Assembly (NCBI RefSeq): GCF_017355405.1
Contig: NZ_CP061177.1
Span: forward strand, 3,284,501-3,348,500
DNA length: 64,000 nt
Origin: Roseomonas haemaphysalidis
GTDB lineage: Bacteria; Pseudomonadota; Alphaproteobacteria; Acetobacterales; Acetobacteraceae
Direction of reading: 5' to 3'
The notes under the pieces are model-generated. The model ran no database searches. It saw only the letters and a program-made list of their open reading frames with translations, and was not told where the DNA came from. Both the position numbers and the translations under genes were made by a program. Shown here piece by piece: positions 31,859 to 45,977 of the stretch; the first letter of the stretch is position 1, and each line of letters begins with the position of its first letter.

Positions 31859-33190
31859 GTGCCGAACAACCGGGTCTTGCTGATTGCCAGCAACTTTCCC
31901 CCCGTCCTGGGCGGGTCGGCGTCCGTCTACATGAACTTGGCGAGCTGCGCCCCGGACGACATTCTGATCCTGGCGCCCAGCCACAATTACCTGGACGACA
32001 CGCCGATCGATGGCTGGCGGGAGCATGACCGCCAGGCCCCCTACCACGTCAGCCGCCTGCCCCTGCTGCGCACGCTGATGACGCCGCGCCCGCCCGGCGC
32101 CGCCGCGCGCATCGGCTTTCTGCTGGCCGACCTTGCACTGCGCGCCCGCGTGCTGGCGCGGGTGCTGGGCCTGGTGGCCTTTCGCGGCGTGCGCACCGTC
32201 TGCATCGGCGAACTGCTGGCGATGGGCTGGCTGGCCCGCCTGCTGCAGTTCGTGCCCGGCGTGTCCACCGCCGTCTATGTGCATGGCGAGGAGATCACCA
32301 CCGCCGATTCCTACGACCCGCGGCACCTGCGGGCGCGGCAGGCCATGCAGCACAGCGACGTCACCATCGTCGTCAGCTCCTTTACCCTGGAAGCGGTCAG
32401 GGCGTTGCTGGGCCCGGAGCACCGCAAGCCCGTCGTCATGATCCAGAACGGCGTGAACACCCACGTCTTCCGAGCTGCCGGCAAGCCGGAACGGCTGGTG
32501 GCCCGGCACGGGCTGGAAGGCCGCTTCACCTTTCTGTCCGTGTGCCGGCTTGTGGAGAAAAAAGGCATCGACAACGCCATCCGCGCTTTTCGCGGCGTGG
32601 CGGCGGTGCATCCCGAGGCACGCTTTGTGGTGGTCGGCTGGGGTGAGTTCGAGGCCCGCCTGCGTGAGATCGCGGCTGAGGAGGGCCTGGACGAGCGGGT
32701 TATCTTCGCCGGGCGCGTGGCGGACGAGGACCTGGCTGATTACTACCGCCTGGGCGATGTCTTCGTGATGCCCAACCGCCGCATGCCGGACGGCGACACC
32801 GAGGGTTTCGGGCTGGTGTTCCTGGAAGCCAACCGCTGCGGCCTGCCGGTGGTGGCGGGCCGCGACGGCGGCAGCACGGATGCGGTACAGGACGGGTTGA
32901 ACGGGCTGGTGGTGGACGGCCATTCCGTGCCCGCCATCGCCACCGCCATGCGCGCCCTGGCCGAGGACCCCGCCTTGTATGACCGGCTGCGCGACGGCGG
33001 GCTAAAGCGCTCGGCCGAGGCTGGCTGGGAAGGCAAGGCCCGTGCCTTTCTGGAAGCGCTGCGCCCCGCCGGCCGGACGCCGCGCTTCAACATGACGGCA
33101 CTGGCGCTGAGCCTGCCCTTGCTGGTGCTGGCGCTGCCCTACTTGCTGCTGCTGCGGTTGAACGGCGCGGCGCACCCCCCCGATGCCTGA
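31859..33190 (+). CDS. Glycosyltransferase family 4 with C-terminal membrane anchor
   Basis: A 443-residue retaining glycosyltransferase (GT-B fold). The N-terminal domain opens VLLIASNFPPVLGGSASVYMNL and has VYVHGEEITTADSY. The C-terminal domain shows FLSVCRLVEKKGIDNAIRAF, FAGRVADEDLADYYRLGDVFVMP, and the donor-binding E-x7-E motif in TEGFGLVFLEANRCG. The last 30 residues form a hydrophobic helix (MTALALSLPLLVLALPYLLLL), unusual for GT4 and probably a membrane anchor. It starts with GTG. Its stop overlaps the acyltransferase start by 8 bases. The likely role is in surface polysaccharide or glycolipid synthesis. Confidence 0.88.
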   Translation: MPNNRVLLIASNFPPVLGGSASVYMNLASCAPDDILILAPSHNYLDDTPIDGWREHDRQAPYHVSRLPLLRTLMTPRPPGAAARIGFLLADLALRARVLARVLGLVAFRGVRTVCIGELLAMGWLARLLQFVPGVSTAVYVHGEEITTADSYDPRHLRARQAMQHSDVTIVVSSFTLEAVRALLGPEHRKPVVMIQNGVNTHVFRAAGKPERLVARHGLEGRFTFLSVCRLVEKKGIDNAIRAFRGVAAVHPEARFVVVGWGEFEARLREIAAEEGLDERVIFAGRVADEDLADYYRLGDVFVMPNRRMPDGDTEGFGLVFLEANRCGLPVVAGRDGGSTDAVQDGLNGLVVDGHSVPAIATAMRALAEDPALYDRLRDGGLKRSAEAGWEGKARAFLEALRPAGRTPRFNMTALALSLPLLVLALPYLLLLRLNGAAHPPDA

Positions 33191-34349
33191 TCTGACGCCA
33201 TCGTCCAAACCGCACTTCGCTTATATCGACTGCCTGCGCGGCTATGCCGTGCTGCTGGTGATTGGCTGTCACCTTGTGTACAGCTTCCCGGAGTTGCCCA
33301 ACCCGGTGCGGCGCCTGATGGTCACCGGCTGGTTCGGTGTGCAGTTGTTCTTCCTGGCCAGCAGCCTGACGCTGCTGATGTCCTGGCACAGCGAATTGCG
33401 GCGCAACGGCCGCGTCAGCCTCCGGGCATTTGCCCTGCGGCGGTTCTGGCGCATCGCGCCCGCCTATTATGCGGCAGGCCTGCTGTATTATCTGGTCCAG
33501 CCACCGGCGCTCGGCTTCGACGGCTTGCAGGTGTTGCGCACGGCGATCTTCGTCAATGCCTGGCACCCGGCCTGGCTTACCGTGCCCGAGGCCTGGTACG
33601 TGGTACCGGGCGGCTGGAGCATCAGCGTCGAATTCGCCTTTTACGCCGTGTTTCCGCTGTTCGCGGCACTGGTCACCAGCCTGGGCCGGGCCTGGCTGGC
33701 GTTGCTCGCTTGCCTCGGCATCGGCGTCGTCGCCAATCTGATGGCAGAGCAGGCCTTTGCCGGAAGCTACGCGCCGGCTGCCATCGAAAACTTCCTGTTC
33801 TTCTGGTTTCCCAATCAGCTCAGCATCTTCGCCCTCGGCGGCGTGCTGTTCTTCACCTTACGCAATCAACCACGGCTGATGGGTTGGGTGGAGCGGCACA
33901 GCACGGCGCTGGCGCTGGGTGCCATCGTCGCGTTTTGCCTGATCGCCTACCTGCCATGGCTGGGCAAGTACCTCGGCGCCATGCCGTGGCTGCCGGCGGG
34001 CCATGTGGCCAGCCTGCCCCTGGCCGTGTTCGCTTTGGCCCTGTCCCGCCATCGCGGCCTACTGGTCAACCGCGCCGCTGCGGCCATGGGTGCGGTGAGC
34101 TTCAGCGCCTACCTGCTGCATTTCGCGGTGCTGCACGTTGTTGGACTGCTGCCGGGGCTGTTCATGACGCGCTCCGCCGGCGTCGCCGCCATTGCCGCCT
34201 ACGGCCTCAGCTTCGTCGCCTGCGTGGCGCTGACCTTCCTGCTGTCCAAGCTGTCCTACCACTTGATCGAGCAGCCGGGGGTGGCGCTGGGCAAGCGGCT
34301 GATCGCCCGCCTGCGCCCTAGCCGCGTGGTTGCCACACCGGTAGGCTGA
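33183..34349 (+). CDS. Acyltransferase family 3 membrane protein (OafA-like)
   Basis: A 388-residue integral membrane acyltransferase with about 10 helices. The AT3 family marks are the N-terminal IDCLRGYAVLLVIGCHLV (catalytic His), the RRFWRIAPAYYAAGLLYY segment (R/K-x10-H equivalent), and GGWSISVEFAFYAVFPL, which contains the conserved SISVE/F-Y-P pattern. Such proteins add acetyl groups to O-antigen, exopolysaccharide or peptidoglycan. It sits between two glycosyltransferases, so it most likely decorates the glycan they make. There is no C-terminal SGNH domain. Confidence 0.9.
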   Translation: MPDLTPSSKPHFAYIDCLRGYAVLLVIGCHLVYSFPELPNPVRRLMVTGWFGVQLFFLASSLTLLMSWHSELRRNGRVSLRAFALRRFWRIAPAYYAAGLLYYLVQPPALGFDGLQVLRTAIFVNAWHPAWLTVPEAWYVVPGGWSISVEFAFYAVFPLFAALVTSLGRAWLALLACLGIGVVANLMAEQAFAGSYAPAAIENFLFFWFPNQLSIFALGGVLFFTLRNQPRLMGWVERHSTALALGAIVAFCLIAYLPWLGKYLGAMPWLPAGHVASLPLAVFALALSRHRGLLVNRAAAAMGAVSFSAYLLHFAVLHVVGLLPGLFMTRSAGVAAIAAYGLSFVACVALTFLLSKLSYHLIEQPGVALGKRLIARLRPSRVVATPVG

Positions 34350-34371
34350 TCGGCAGCCAAGCAAAGGGCGA

Positions 34372-35262
34372 ATGCGGATGAGGTTGCTGAAACCCGAGCG
34401 GAACATCGTGCTCGCCCAGTCGGCCGATTCCGAGAACTATTTCGCGATGCTGCGCAGCACGGCGCGTATCAACCAGATGTTCTGCCAGCGGCAGGACATC
34501 GAATACATCTGCCACCACGGCATCATCCGTGGCTTCCACCCCTGGCAGGCCTGCTACAACCGTATCTTTCTCTTGAGCAATCTGATCGATCTGGGCTTCA
34601 CCGGTTGGTACATCCACCTGGACGCCGACGCCTGGGTTCACAATATCGGCTTCGACATCCGGAGCTACGTGGCGGCGCAGTCCGGCCATTCCATGATCTT
34701 CGCCGACAGCTGGAACCGCGCGCCGTGGGACGTCAACGACGGCATCTTCCTGGCGCATTGCGGGCACCCGGATACCCAGGAGATCGTCCGCCGCTGGCGG
34801 GCCGGCGCCGAGGCGATGGATGAAGCCACCCTGCGCGCCGCCCGCCACTGGTATGACAACGACACTCCCGGCGACCAGGAGCTGCTGCACCGCGTGCTGC
34901 GCGCCGACGATGCCCGGCTGATGGCACACGTGCGGCATGAGCCGATCCAGTTCATGAACACGCCGAGCTCGGATGTCTTCCGCCAGTTGCTGCGCGTGCA
35001 GCAGACCGACCCGGTGAAGCGGCTGGAGCATATCCAGCACCGCGTCGCCATCGCGATGGTCCGCCAGGACCTGCCGAACGAGGACCCGGTGGCGCATTAC
35101 TGCAACTTGGCGCGCACCCTTGGCCTTCCGCTGCCGCGCGAGGCCGATGGGCTGGCGGAGATCGTGGCCGACCGCAGCTCGCTGGTGAACCACCTGCTGA
35201 GCGTGCTGCGGGAACTGCGGCCTGCGCCGCCTAGCCCGCCCGCAGGCGCTCCGGCACGCTGA
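34372..35262 (+). CDS. DxD-type glycosyltransferase (GT34-like)
   Basis: A 296-residue soluble protein. GFTGWYIHLDADAWVHNIGFDIRSYV near residue 80 holds a DxD nucleotide-sugar/metal motif, followed by FADSWNRAPWDVNDGIFLAH and HWYDNDTPGDQELLHRVL, an acceptor-side pattern seen in GMA12/MNN10-like galactosyl or mannosyl transferases. The exact family is uncertain. Two Met codons, at 34372 and 34378, are possible starts. It is third in the glycan operon. Its 3' end overlaps the convergent GNAT gene by 32 bases. Confidence 0.7.
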   Translation: MRMRLLKPERNIVLAQSADSENYFAMLRSTARINQMFCQRQDIEYICHHGIIRGFHPWQACYNRIFLLSNLIDLGFTGWYIHLDADAWVHNIGFDIRSYVAAQSGHSMIFADSWNRAPWDVNDGIFLAHCGHPDTQEIVRRWRAGAEAMDEATLRAARHWYDNDTPGDQELLHRVLRADDARLMAHVRHEPIQFMNTPSSDVFRQLLRVQQTDPVKRLEHIQHRVAIAMVRQDLPNEDPVAHYCNLARTLGLPLPREADGLAEIVADRSSLVNHLLSVLRELRPAPPSPPAGAPAR

Positions 35263-35806
35263 GGCCGAGCCGCACCGGCACTGGCCAGATCTCGCGCACG
35301 CGCCGCGTTTCGGTGAAGCCGGCGGCGCGGTAGTTGGGCAACGCGCGGGGGTGGTCGGCGGTGCAGGTGTTGACCGTCAGCTGACGGGTACCGCGGGTCC
35401 AGCCCTCGTCGACCGCGTGGCGCAGAAAGGCGGTGCCCATGCCCTGCCCCACCGCATGCGGCAGCAGCCCGAAATAGGCGATGTTGGTGTGGCCGCCGCC
35501 TCGCCTCTCCAGCTCGTAGAAACCGGCCGGCGCGCCGCCACGGTACAGCACGTGGATGGATACGGCCGGGTCGGCCAGCACGGCGGCGATCTCGGCATCG
35601 CTGGCGGTGCGGCGCAGCCACCACACGTAGTCCTGCCCCACCGTGTTGTAGAGGTAGCGGTAGAACGCCACCGTGGGCGCCGCGACCACGGAAACCCGCG
35701 CATCCTCGAGCAGCAGTGCCGGCGGCGTGGCGGGCGGCAGGTCCATGCGCAGAAAGGTGACGTCCACCGCCACGCGCACCGCCGGCTCCACCAGGGACAG
35801 CTTCAC
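35231..35806 (-). CDS. GNAT-family N-acetyltransferase
   Basis: A 191-residue acetyltransferase. The central part is typical [19 protein letters not shown] ([17 protein letters not shown]), then [29 protein letters not shown], which is motif A with Q/RxxGxG/A for acetyl-CoA binding, and [24 protein letters not shown] (motif B). The N-terminal 30 residues are beta-like with no signal peptide. The substrate is not predictable. It begins one base after rpoD ends, so it is probably the tail gene of the rpoD unit. Confidence 0.8.
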   Translation of the reverse strand: MKLSLVEPAVRVAVDVTFLRMDLPPATPPALLLEDARVSVVAAPTVAFYRYLYNTVGQDYVWWLRRTASDAEIAAVLADPAVSIHVLYRGGAPAGFYELERRGGGHTNIAYFGLLPHAVGQGMGTAFLRHAVDEGWTRGTRQLTVNTCTADHPRALPNYRAAGFTETRRVREIWPVPVRLGLSVPERLRAG

Positions 35807-35807
35807 C

Positions 35808-37736
35808 TCAGTTGTCCAGGAACGACCGCAGCTTGCGCGAGCGGCTGGGGTGCTTGAGCTTGCGCAAGGCCTTGGCCTCGATCTGCCGGATACGCTCGCG
35901 CGTCACGTTGAACTGCTGGCCGACCTCTTCCAGCGTATGGTCGGTGTTCATGCCGATGCCGAAGCGCATGCGCAGCACCCGCTCCTCGCGCGGCGTCAGG
36001 GAGGACAGAACGCGGGTCGTCGCCTCGCGCAGGTTGGTCTGGATCGCCGCATCCAGCGGGATGATCGCGGCCTTGTCCTCGATGAAGTCGCCGAGGTGGC
36101 TGTCCTCCTCGTCGCCGATCGGCGTTTCGAGGGAGATCGGCTCCTTGGCGATCTTCAGGACCTTGCGGACCTTTTCCAGCGGCATGCCGAGCTTCTCGGC
36201 CAGTTCCTCCGGCTGCGGCTCGCGGCCGATCTCGTGCAGCATCTGGCGCGAGGTGCGGACCAGCTTGTTGATCGTCTCGATCATGTGGACCGGGATGCGG
36301 ATGGTCCGCGCCTGGTCCGCGATAGAGCGGGTGATGGCCTGGCGGATCCACCACGTGGCGTAGGTCGAGAACTTGTAGCCGCGGCGGTACTCGAACTTAT
36401 CGACCGCCTTCATCAGGCCGATATTGCCTTCCTGGATCAGGTCCAGGAACTGCAGGCCGCGGTTGGTGTATTTCTTGGCGATGGAGATCACGAGGCGCAG
36501 GTTCGCCTCGATCATCTCCTTCTTGGCCTGGGTCATGTCGCGCTCGCCGCGCGACACGGCGGCGTAGACCCGCTTGAACTCGCCCACCGGCAGGCCGGTC
36601 AGGGCGGCGGTCGCGCCGATCTGCGCGCGCACCGCCTCCGCCTCGTCGCGCGAGCGTTCCACGAAGCTCTTCCAGGCCTTGCCCGGCAGCGTGGCGATGC
36701 GGTCCATCCAGCCGGGGTCCACCTCGGCGCCGCGCCAATGGCTCAGGAAGTCGTCGCGCTTGACCTTGCTGGCCTCGGCCATGCGCAGCACCTGGCCCTC
36801 GAAGCCGGTGATGCGGCGGTTGAGGCCCTTGAGCTGGTCCACCAGCTCCTCGATGCGGTTGTTGTGGAGGTGCACCTTCTCCACCAGCAGCACCAGCTCC
36901 TGGCGCTGCTTCTCGTAGGACTGCTCGCTCTTGTCGGCTAGCCCGCCGCCGGCGGCATAGGCCTCCATGCGCTTGGCCTGCACCTTCTGCAGCTTGCCGT
37001 AGAGGCCCTCGATCTCCTCGAAGTTCGCCAGCGCCTCAGGCTTCAGCTTTTCTTCCAGGGCGGACAGGGACAGGCCCATGCCCTCGCCCTCCTCGCCGTC
37101 CTCGAACTCCTCCGCCTCGGCGGAAGGCGGCGGCACGTCGGGGCCATCGGCGGCGGCGGTCGCCTCCAGGTCGATCACGTCGCGCAGCAGCATGCGGCCA
37201 TCCTTGATGGCCTCGTGCCAGGTCAGGATGGCCTTGAGCGTCAGCGGGCTTTCGCACAGCCCGCCGATCATGGCGTCGCGCCCGGCCTCGATCCGCTTGG
37301 CGATGGCGATCTCGCCCTCGCGCGACAGCAGCTCCACGCTGCCCATCTCGCGCAGGTACATGCGCACCGGGTCGTCGGTGCGGCCGAGGTTCTCCTCGTT
37401 GACGTTGCCGCCCTCGGATTCCTCTTCCTCGTCCTCCTCGGCGCCCTCGGCCTTGGCGGCGGGCTTGGCCGCCGCGCCCTCGCCGTCCTCGGACTCCTCG
37501 GATTCCACGAGGTTGATGCCCATGTCGCTGAGCATCGCCATGGTGTCCTCGATCAGCTCGGAGGACACCTGCTCGGTGGGCAGCGAGGCGTTGAACTCGT
37601 CATAGGTGACGTAGCCGCGTTCCTTGCCGCGGGCGACCAGCTTCTTGACGGCGGCCGACAGGGTATCGAGCAGGGCGCCTTCCACCGCTTCATCGCGGGT
37701 CTCGACCGTCTCGGTGCCGCCTGCCGCCTTTGCCAT
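35808..37736 (-). CDS. rpoD: RNA polymerase primary sigma factor (RpoD, sigma-70)
   Basis: Housekeeping sigma factor. The 642 residues include region 1.1 (residues 15-95; [23 protein letters not shown]), an acidic stretch rich in Glu/Asp/Gly, region 1.2 ([25 protein letters not shown]) and a non-conserved insert. The diagnostic region 2 follows ([54 protein letters not shown]), then region 3, and region 4 with the -35-binding helix [21 protein letters not shown]. Its upstream region to dnaG is 200 bases and carries a palindrome. The order dnaG then rpoD recalls the conserved macromolecular synthesis operon. Confidence 0.97.
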   Translation of the reverse strand: MAKAAGGTETVETRDEAVEGALLDTLSAAVKKLVARGKERGYVTYDEFNASLPTEQVSSELIEDTMAMLSDMGINLVESEESEDGEGAAAKPAAKAEGAEEDEEEESEGGNVNEENLGRTDDPVRMYLREMGSVELLSREGEIAIAKRIEAGRDAMIGGLCESPLTLKAILTWHEAIKDGRMLLRDVIDLEATAAADGPDVPPPSAEAEEFEDGEEGEGMGLSLSALEEKLKPEALANFEEIEGLYGKLQKVQAKRMEAYAAGGGLADKSEQSYEKQRQELVLLVEKVHLHNNRIEELVDQLKGLNRRITGFEGQVLRMAEASKVKRDDFLSHWRGAEVDPGWMDRIATLPGKAWKSFVERSRDEAEAVRAQIGATAALTGLPVGEFKRVYAAVSRGERDMTQAKKEMIEANLRLVISIAKKYTNRGLQFLDLIQEGNIGLMKAVDKFEYRRGYKFSTYATWWIRQAITRSIADQARTIRIPVHMIETINKLVRTSRQMLHEIGREPQPEELAEKLGMPLEKVRKVLKIAKEPISLETPIGDEEDSHLGDFIEDKAAIIPLDAAIQTNLREATTRVLSSLTPREERVLRMRFGIGMNTDHTLEEVGQQFNVTRERIRQIEAKALRKLKHPSRSRKLRSFLDN

Positions 37737-37815
37737 GCCGTCGCTCCGTCAGATGCCGCCGCGCCTGCCACCCGAGGCCACCGCCGCCGAAAATTGCGGT
37801 GGGTGGCGCATCGTC

Positions 37816-37830
37816 CTGGTCCCGGACCAG
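37816..37830. promoter_or_regulatory. Palindrome CTGGTCC-C-GGACCAG in the dnaG-rpoD gap
   Basis: A perfect 7-bp inverted repeat around one base, 80 bp upstream of rpoD. It could be an operator or an mRNA hairpin in the rpoD leader. The remainder of the 200-base gap (37737-37936) shows nothing I can assign. Confidence 0.35.
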
Positions 37831-37936
37831 CCGGGCATCGCACACCACTGCTTGGCGCATAACCGCCCGCCCCCCCGCAGCACAAGAGCCGGCAGGGCGT
37901 AAAGCGGGCGCTGTCACGGCCGGGTCACAGCCGCCG

Positions 37937-39796
37937 CTACAGGGCGCCGGCGGGCTCCGCGTCGTCGTCGTCCATGTCGCCGCGGCGCTGCGCCATCAGC
38001 GCCTCCATCAACCGCAGCATGCGGTTCTGCGACGGGGCGTCGTTGGCCGCGATCCAGTCCCGCTGCGCCGCCTCGAAGTCCTCGCGCAAGGCGTCCTCGC
38101 CCCGCAGAAAGCCGAAGAAGTGCCACCACGCGCGCGACACCTCGGCCGGCTGCGCGTCCGGCGCGCCCAGCCGCGTGCCGGCGCCGCCCGGCGCCAGCGC
38201 CCAGCCCAGCGGGCCCGGCGCCGTGTCGGCGAGGTAGGCCTGCAAGGCGGCGGCTTCCAGCGTTTCGGACTGCGAGAACCAGCCGAGGATGCCGGCGCAC
38301 AGCGCTGCCTCCTCGCTGTCCGGCGGCAGCTCCAGCTGGTGCAGCGCTTCCTCTACCTCCGGCAGCAGCCAGGGGTGGCCCAGCGTGATGGCCAGCAGGC
38401 AGCGCGCCCGCTCCCGCGCCGCCTGGGTGTTGTCGATGCCGGGCGCCGGCAGGTTCAGTGCCGGTGGGCCGGCGCGGCCACCCTTCTTCCAGGCACCGCC
38501 CTGGTTGGGCACGAAGGCCCGCTGTTCGCGTGGCCGGCGGCCGGATTCATAAAAGCGGTCGATCAGCAGGCGGCGGTATTCGGCGCCCAGCGCCTTGTCG
38601 GCGATCTGCGCGGACGCGTCTTCCAGGGCATGCTTCAGGGCCGCGCGGGCCTCGGGCGTGGCGCCGGGGTGGCGGGCGGCCAGCATGTCGAACAGCACGC
38701 CGGACAACGGCTTGGCACTGTCCAGCAGGGCCTGGAACGCCCCCGGCCCGCCTTTCTTGACCAGCGAATCGGGGTCCTCCCCCGCCGGCAGCGCCACGAA
38801 GGCCAGCATCCGCTCGGTGGAGATCAGCGGCAGCGCCAGCTCGGCGGAACGCGCGGCGGCGCGGGTCCCGGCGCCGTCGCCGTCGAAGCACAGCACCGGC
38901 TCGGGCACCATGCGCCACAGCTCGGTCAGCTGCTCCTCGGTCAGCGCCGTGCCGAGCGGGGCGACGGCGCCACCGAACCCCGCCTGGTGCAGGGCGATGA
39001 CGTCCATGTAGCCCTCGGCCACCACCACACGCGCCTTCTGCTTGAAGGCGGCATCGCGGGCCAGGTCGATGCCGTAGAGGTTGCGCCGCTTGGAAAACAG
39101 CGGCGTTTCCGGCCCATTGACGTATTTCGGCTGCCCGTCGCCCAGCACCCGCCCGCCAAAGGACACCAGCCGCCCGCGCCGGTCGCGGATCGGGAACATC
39201 ACGCGGTTGAAGAACAGGTCGGCCGGCGGGGAGTCGCCCTCCCCTTCCCGCATCAGCCCGGCTTCCACCAGCTGCCGCGTTTCGATGCCCAGCGGCTTCA
39301 GGTCGGCCGCCAGGGCGCCGCGGCCGCCGCCCGACCAGCCCAGGCCGAAGCGGCGGATGGTGTCCTCGCTCAGCCCACGCTTCAGCAGGTAATCCAGCCC
39401 GGCCCGCCCTTCCGGCAGGCGCAGCCGGCGCTGGAAAGCTTCCGCGGCGGCTTCCAGGACGGCATGCAGGTCGCGCTGCTCGGCCTCGCGCTTGGCCTGC
39501 TGCGGCGTGGCCTTGGGGACATCGAGCCCCGCCTCGTTGGCCAGACGTTCCACGGCCTCGGGAAAGGAGGCGCCCTCGGCCTGCATGACAAAGGCGATGG
39601 CATCGCCATGCGCGCCGCAGCCGAAGCAGTGGAAGTGGTCGTCATAGATATAGAAGGAGGGCGTCTTTTCCCCATGGAAGGGGCAGCAGGCCTTCCACTG
39701 GCGGCCAGAGCGCGTGACCTTGGTCTTGCGGCCGATCAGCGCCGGCAAGGGGGTGCGGGCGCGCAGCTCGTCGAGGAAATTGGGGGGGAGCGCCAT
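37937..39796 (-). CDS. dnaG: DNA primase (DnaG)
   Basis: Synthesises RNA primers at the replication fork. The 619 residues start with MALPPNFLDELRARTPLPALIGRK. The CHC2 zinc-binding domain is at residues 40-65 (CCPFHGEKTPSFYIYDDHFHCFGCGAHGD). The RNA polymerase/Toprim core has FGLGWSGGG, MFPIRDRRGRLVSFGGR, VVVAEGYMDVIALHQAG and CFDGDGAGTRAA, whose Asp residues bind metal. The C-terminal DnaB-interacting domain is Ala/Glu-rich and ends DMDDDDAEPAGAL. It lies upstream of rpoD and downstream of yqeY across an inverted-repeat element. Confidence 0.96.
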   Translation of the reverse strand: MALPPNFLDELRARTPLPALIGRKTKVTRSGRQWKACCPFHGEKTPSFYIYDDHFHCFGCGAHGDAIAFVMQAEGASFPEAVERLANEAGLDVPKATPQQAKREAEQRDLHAVLEAAAEAFQRRLRLPEGRAGLDYLLKRGLSEDTIRRFGLGWSGGGRGALAADLKPLGIETRQLVEAGLMREGEGDSPPADLFFNRVMFPIRDRRGRLVSFGGRVLGDGQPKYVNGPETPLFSKRRNLYGIDLARDAAFKQKARVVVAEGYMDVIALHQAGFGGAVAPLGTALTEEQLTELWRMVPEPVLCFDGDGAGTRAAARSAELALPLISTERMLAFVALPAGEDPDSLVKKGGPGAFQALLDSAKPLSGVLFDMLAARHPGATPEARAALKHALEDASAQIADKALGAEYRRLLIDRFYESGRRPREQRAFVPNQGGAWKKGGRAGPPALNLPAPGIDNTQAARERARCLLAITLGHPWLLPEVEEALHQLELPPDSEEAALCAGILGWFSQSETLEAAALQAYLADTAPGPLGWALAPGGAGTRLGAPDAQPAEVSRAWWHFFGFLRGEDALREDFEAAQRDWIAANDAPSQNRMLRLMEALMAQRRGDMDDDDAEPAGAL

Positions 39797-39813
39797 GAGA
39801 TGCTCTTAAAGGA

Positions 39814-39951
39814 AAGGCCGGGGGGAATGAATTCCCCCCGGACCCCCCATCTTTTTCTCTGGGTCGGGCAGGAGGCGCCACCGGCGCCGTCACGCCGCAC
39901 CGACAATGAATCAAGAAGAAGATGGGGTCCGGGGGTTCTTTCCCCGGCCTT
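39814..39951. repeat. Inverted pair of roughly 40-base GC-rich repeats (REP/MITE-like)
   Basis: A left copy at 39814-39858 and a right copy at 39913-39951 are inverted relative to each other. They share AAGGCCGGGG, then CCCCCGGACCCC, then ATCTT, differing by small indels, with a 54-base spacer. Each copy is itself a hairpin (GGCCGGGG.. / ..CCCCGG), and the left one contains an 11-bp perfect stem, CCGGGGGGAAT / ATTCCCCCCGG. It fills most of the yqeY-dnaG gap. It may be a dispersed extragenic palindrome; it also could terminate or process the transcript. Confidence 0.7.
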
Positions 39952-39962
39952 GCTTGCCGCCT

Positions 39963-40421
39963 TCAGGCGCCCAGCTTCGCCTTCACCAGCGGGCCGGCCT
40001 TGGCCATGTCCATGGTGGCCGCGTGCTTGGCGCGGAGTTCCGCCATCACCTTGCCCATGTCCTTGATGCTGGCGGCGCCTGTGGTGGCCACGGCCTCGTC
40101 CACCGCCGCCTGCAATGCGGCGTCGTCCATCTGCTGCGGCAGGAAGCCCTCGATCACCGCGATCTCGGCCTCCTCCTTCTCCGCCAGCTCGGGGCGGTTG
40201 CCCTTCTGGTACATCTCGACGCTTTCGCGGCGCGACTTGACCATGCCGCGCAGCATGGAGACGATCTGCTCCTCCGGCACCTGCTCCACGCCGGTCGGGC
40301 GGGCTGCGATGTCGGTGTCCTTCAGCTTGGCCATGACCATGCGGATAGTGGAGGTGCGTGCGGCGGTGCCGGCCTTCATTGAGGCCTTCATCTCGTCCAT
40401 GAAGCGGGTGCGCAGGGTCAT
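39963..40421 (-). CDS. GatB/YqeY domain protein
   Basis: A 152-residue YqeY-family protein, related to the tail domain of the GatB amidotransferase subunit and proposed to bind tRNA. ATG 40421 (MTLRTRFMDEMKASMKAG) is the standard N-terminus. Conserved pieces are RTSTIRMVMAKLKD, KSRRESVEMYQKGNRPELAEKEEAEIAVIEGFLPQQM and the C-terminal KDMGKVMAELRAKHAATMDM. It is divergent from carA; the two GGGAA-N5-TTCCC palindromes lie 49 and 92 bases upstream of its start, so it may share their regulation. Confidence 0.92.
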   Translation of the reverse strand: MTLRTRFMDEMKASMKAGTAARTSTIRMVMAKLKDTDIAARPTGVEQVPEEQIVSMLRGMVKSRRESVEMYQKGNRPELAEKEEAEIAVIEGFLPQQMDDAALQAAVDEAVATTGAASIKDMGKVMAELRAKHAATMDMAKAGPLVKAKLGA

Positions 40422-40469
40422 GAGGGGCTCTCCTTGATCGGTGCGCTGCATATAGGTGGCGCGGGCGCC

Positions 40470-40484
40470 GGGAACAAACTTCCC
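40470..40484. promoter_or_regulatory. Operator-like palindrome 1, GGGAA-CAAAC-TTCCC
   Basis: A perfect 5-bp inverted repeat with a 5-base centre in the yqeY/carA intergenic region. It is the twin of the palindrome at 40513-40527: same arms and spacing, with centres 43 bp apart (about four helical turns, same DNA face). Confidence 0.6.
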
Positions 40485-40505
40485 AGGCGTCGCGTGATCC
40501 CGGCG

Positions 40506-40540
40506 TTGCACTGGGAACGGAATTCCCACATAACGGGTCT

Positions 40541-40541
<1 letters not shown>
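40506..40541 (+). promoter_or_regulatory. Putative carA promoter with operator palindrome 2 in its spacer; leaderless start
   Basis: TTGCAC (40506-40511), a 17-base spacer and CATAAC (40529-40534) form a plausible sigma-70 promoter. The spacer is almost filled by TGGGAA-CGGAA-TTCCCA (40512-40528), so a bound protein would block RNA polymerase. Transcription would begin about 7 bases after the -10, at 40541, the A of the first carA ATG, implying a leaderless message. No ribosome site precedes that ATG. Confidence 0.5.
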
Positions 40542-41919
<1,378 letters not shown>

Positions 41920-41923
<4 letters not shown>

Positions 41924-42693
41924 CCAGCATGGTTCCCTCGGGCATGTTCGACCTCAGCGGGCGCGTGGCGGTGGTGACCGGCGGCAATGGCGGCATCGGG
42001 CTCGGCATGGCGCGCGGGCTGGCGGCGGCCGGCGCCTGGGTCGCCGTGGTCGGCCGCAATGCCGAGAAGAACAAGGCCGCCGTGGCGGAGCTGGGCGAGG
42101 ACAGCTTCGCCATCCAGGCCGACCTGACCGAGAAGGACGCCGCCGACCGCGTGATCGCGCAGGTGGTGGAACAGGCCGGCGGCATCGACATCCTGGTCAA
42201 CAATGCCGGCACCAATATCCGCCGCCTGCCGCAGGACGTGACGGACGAGGATTGGCACGCCGTGATGGATGCCAACCTCACCAGCGCCATGCGGATGAGC
42301 CGCGCGGCCTATCCGCACCTCAAGGCGAACGGGCGCGGGCGCGTCATCTCCATCGGCTCGATGATGTCGATCTTCGGCCTGCCGCTCTCGCCCGCCTACG
42401 GCGCCAGCAAGGGCGGCATCGTGCAGTACACGCGCTCCCTTGCGGTCGCCTGGGGTCCGGACGGCATCACCGCCAACGCCATCCTGCCCGGCTGGATCGA
42501 GACGGAACTGACCGCCGGCGCCAAGCGCGACATCCCCGACCTGAACGACCGCGTGCTCGCCCGCACGCCGCAGAAGCGCTGGGGCAACCCCGGCGACTTC
42601 GCCGGCATCGCGGCCTTCCTGGCCAGCGACGCCGCCGCCTTTGTCACCGGCACCGCCATCCCCGTGGATGGCGGCCTGTCGGTGCACGGCTGA
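41920..42693 (+). CDS. SDR-family NAD(P)-dependent oxidoreductase
   Basis: A 257-residue short-chain dehydrogenase. Visible are the cofactor motif VVTGGNGGIGLGMARGL (TGxxxGxG) near residue 18, ILVNNAGTN (NNAG), the catalytic Ser in ISIGSMMS, and YGASKGG (YxxxK) near residue 157, followed by ILPGWIETEL and the C-terminal FVTGTAIPVDGGLSVHG. It resembles gluconate/2-dehydro-3-deoxygluconate 5-dehydrogenases, but the substrate is unknown. The start overlaps the carA stop (ATGA) and carB begins 31 bases later, so it is embedded in the car operon, an uncommon position. Confidence 0.9.
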
Positions 42694-42724
42694 ACTTCCT
42701 CTCCAGACCTGAGGCCCCTCCCCG

Positions 42725-45970
<3,246 letters not shown>

Positions 45971-45977
45971 ACGGGTG

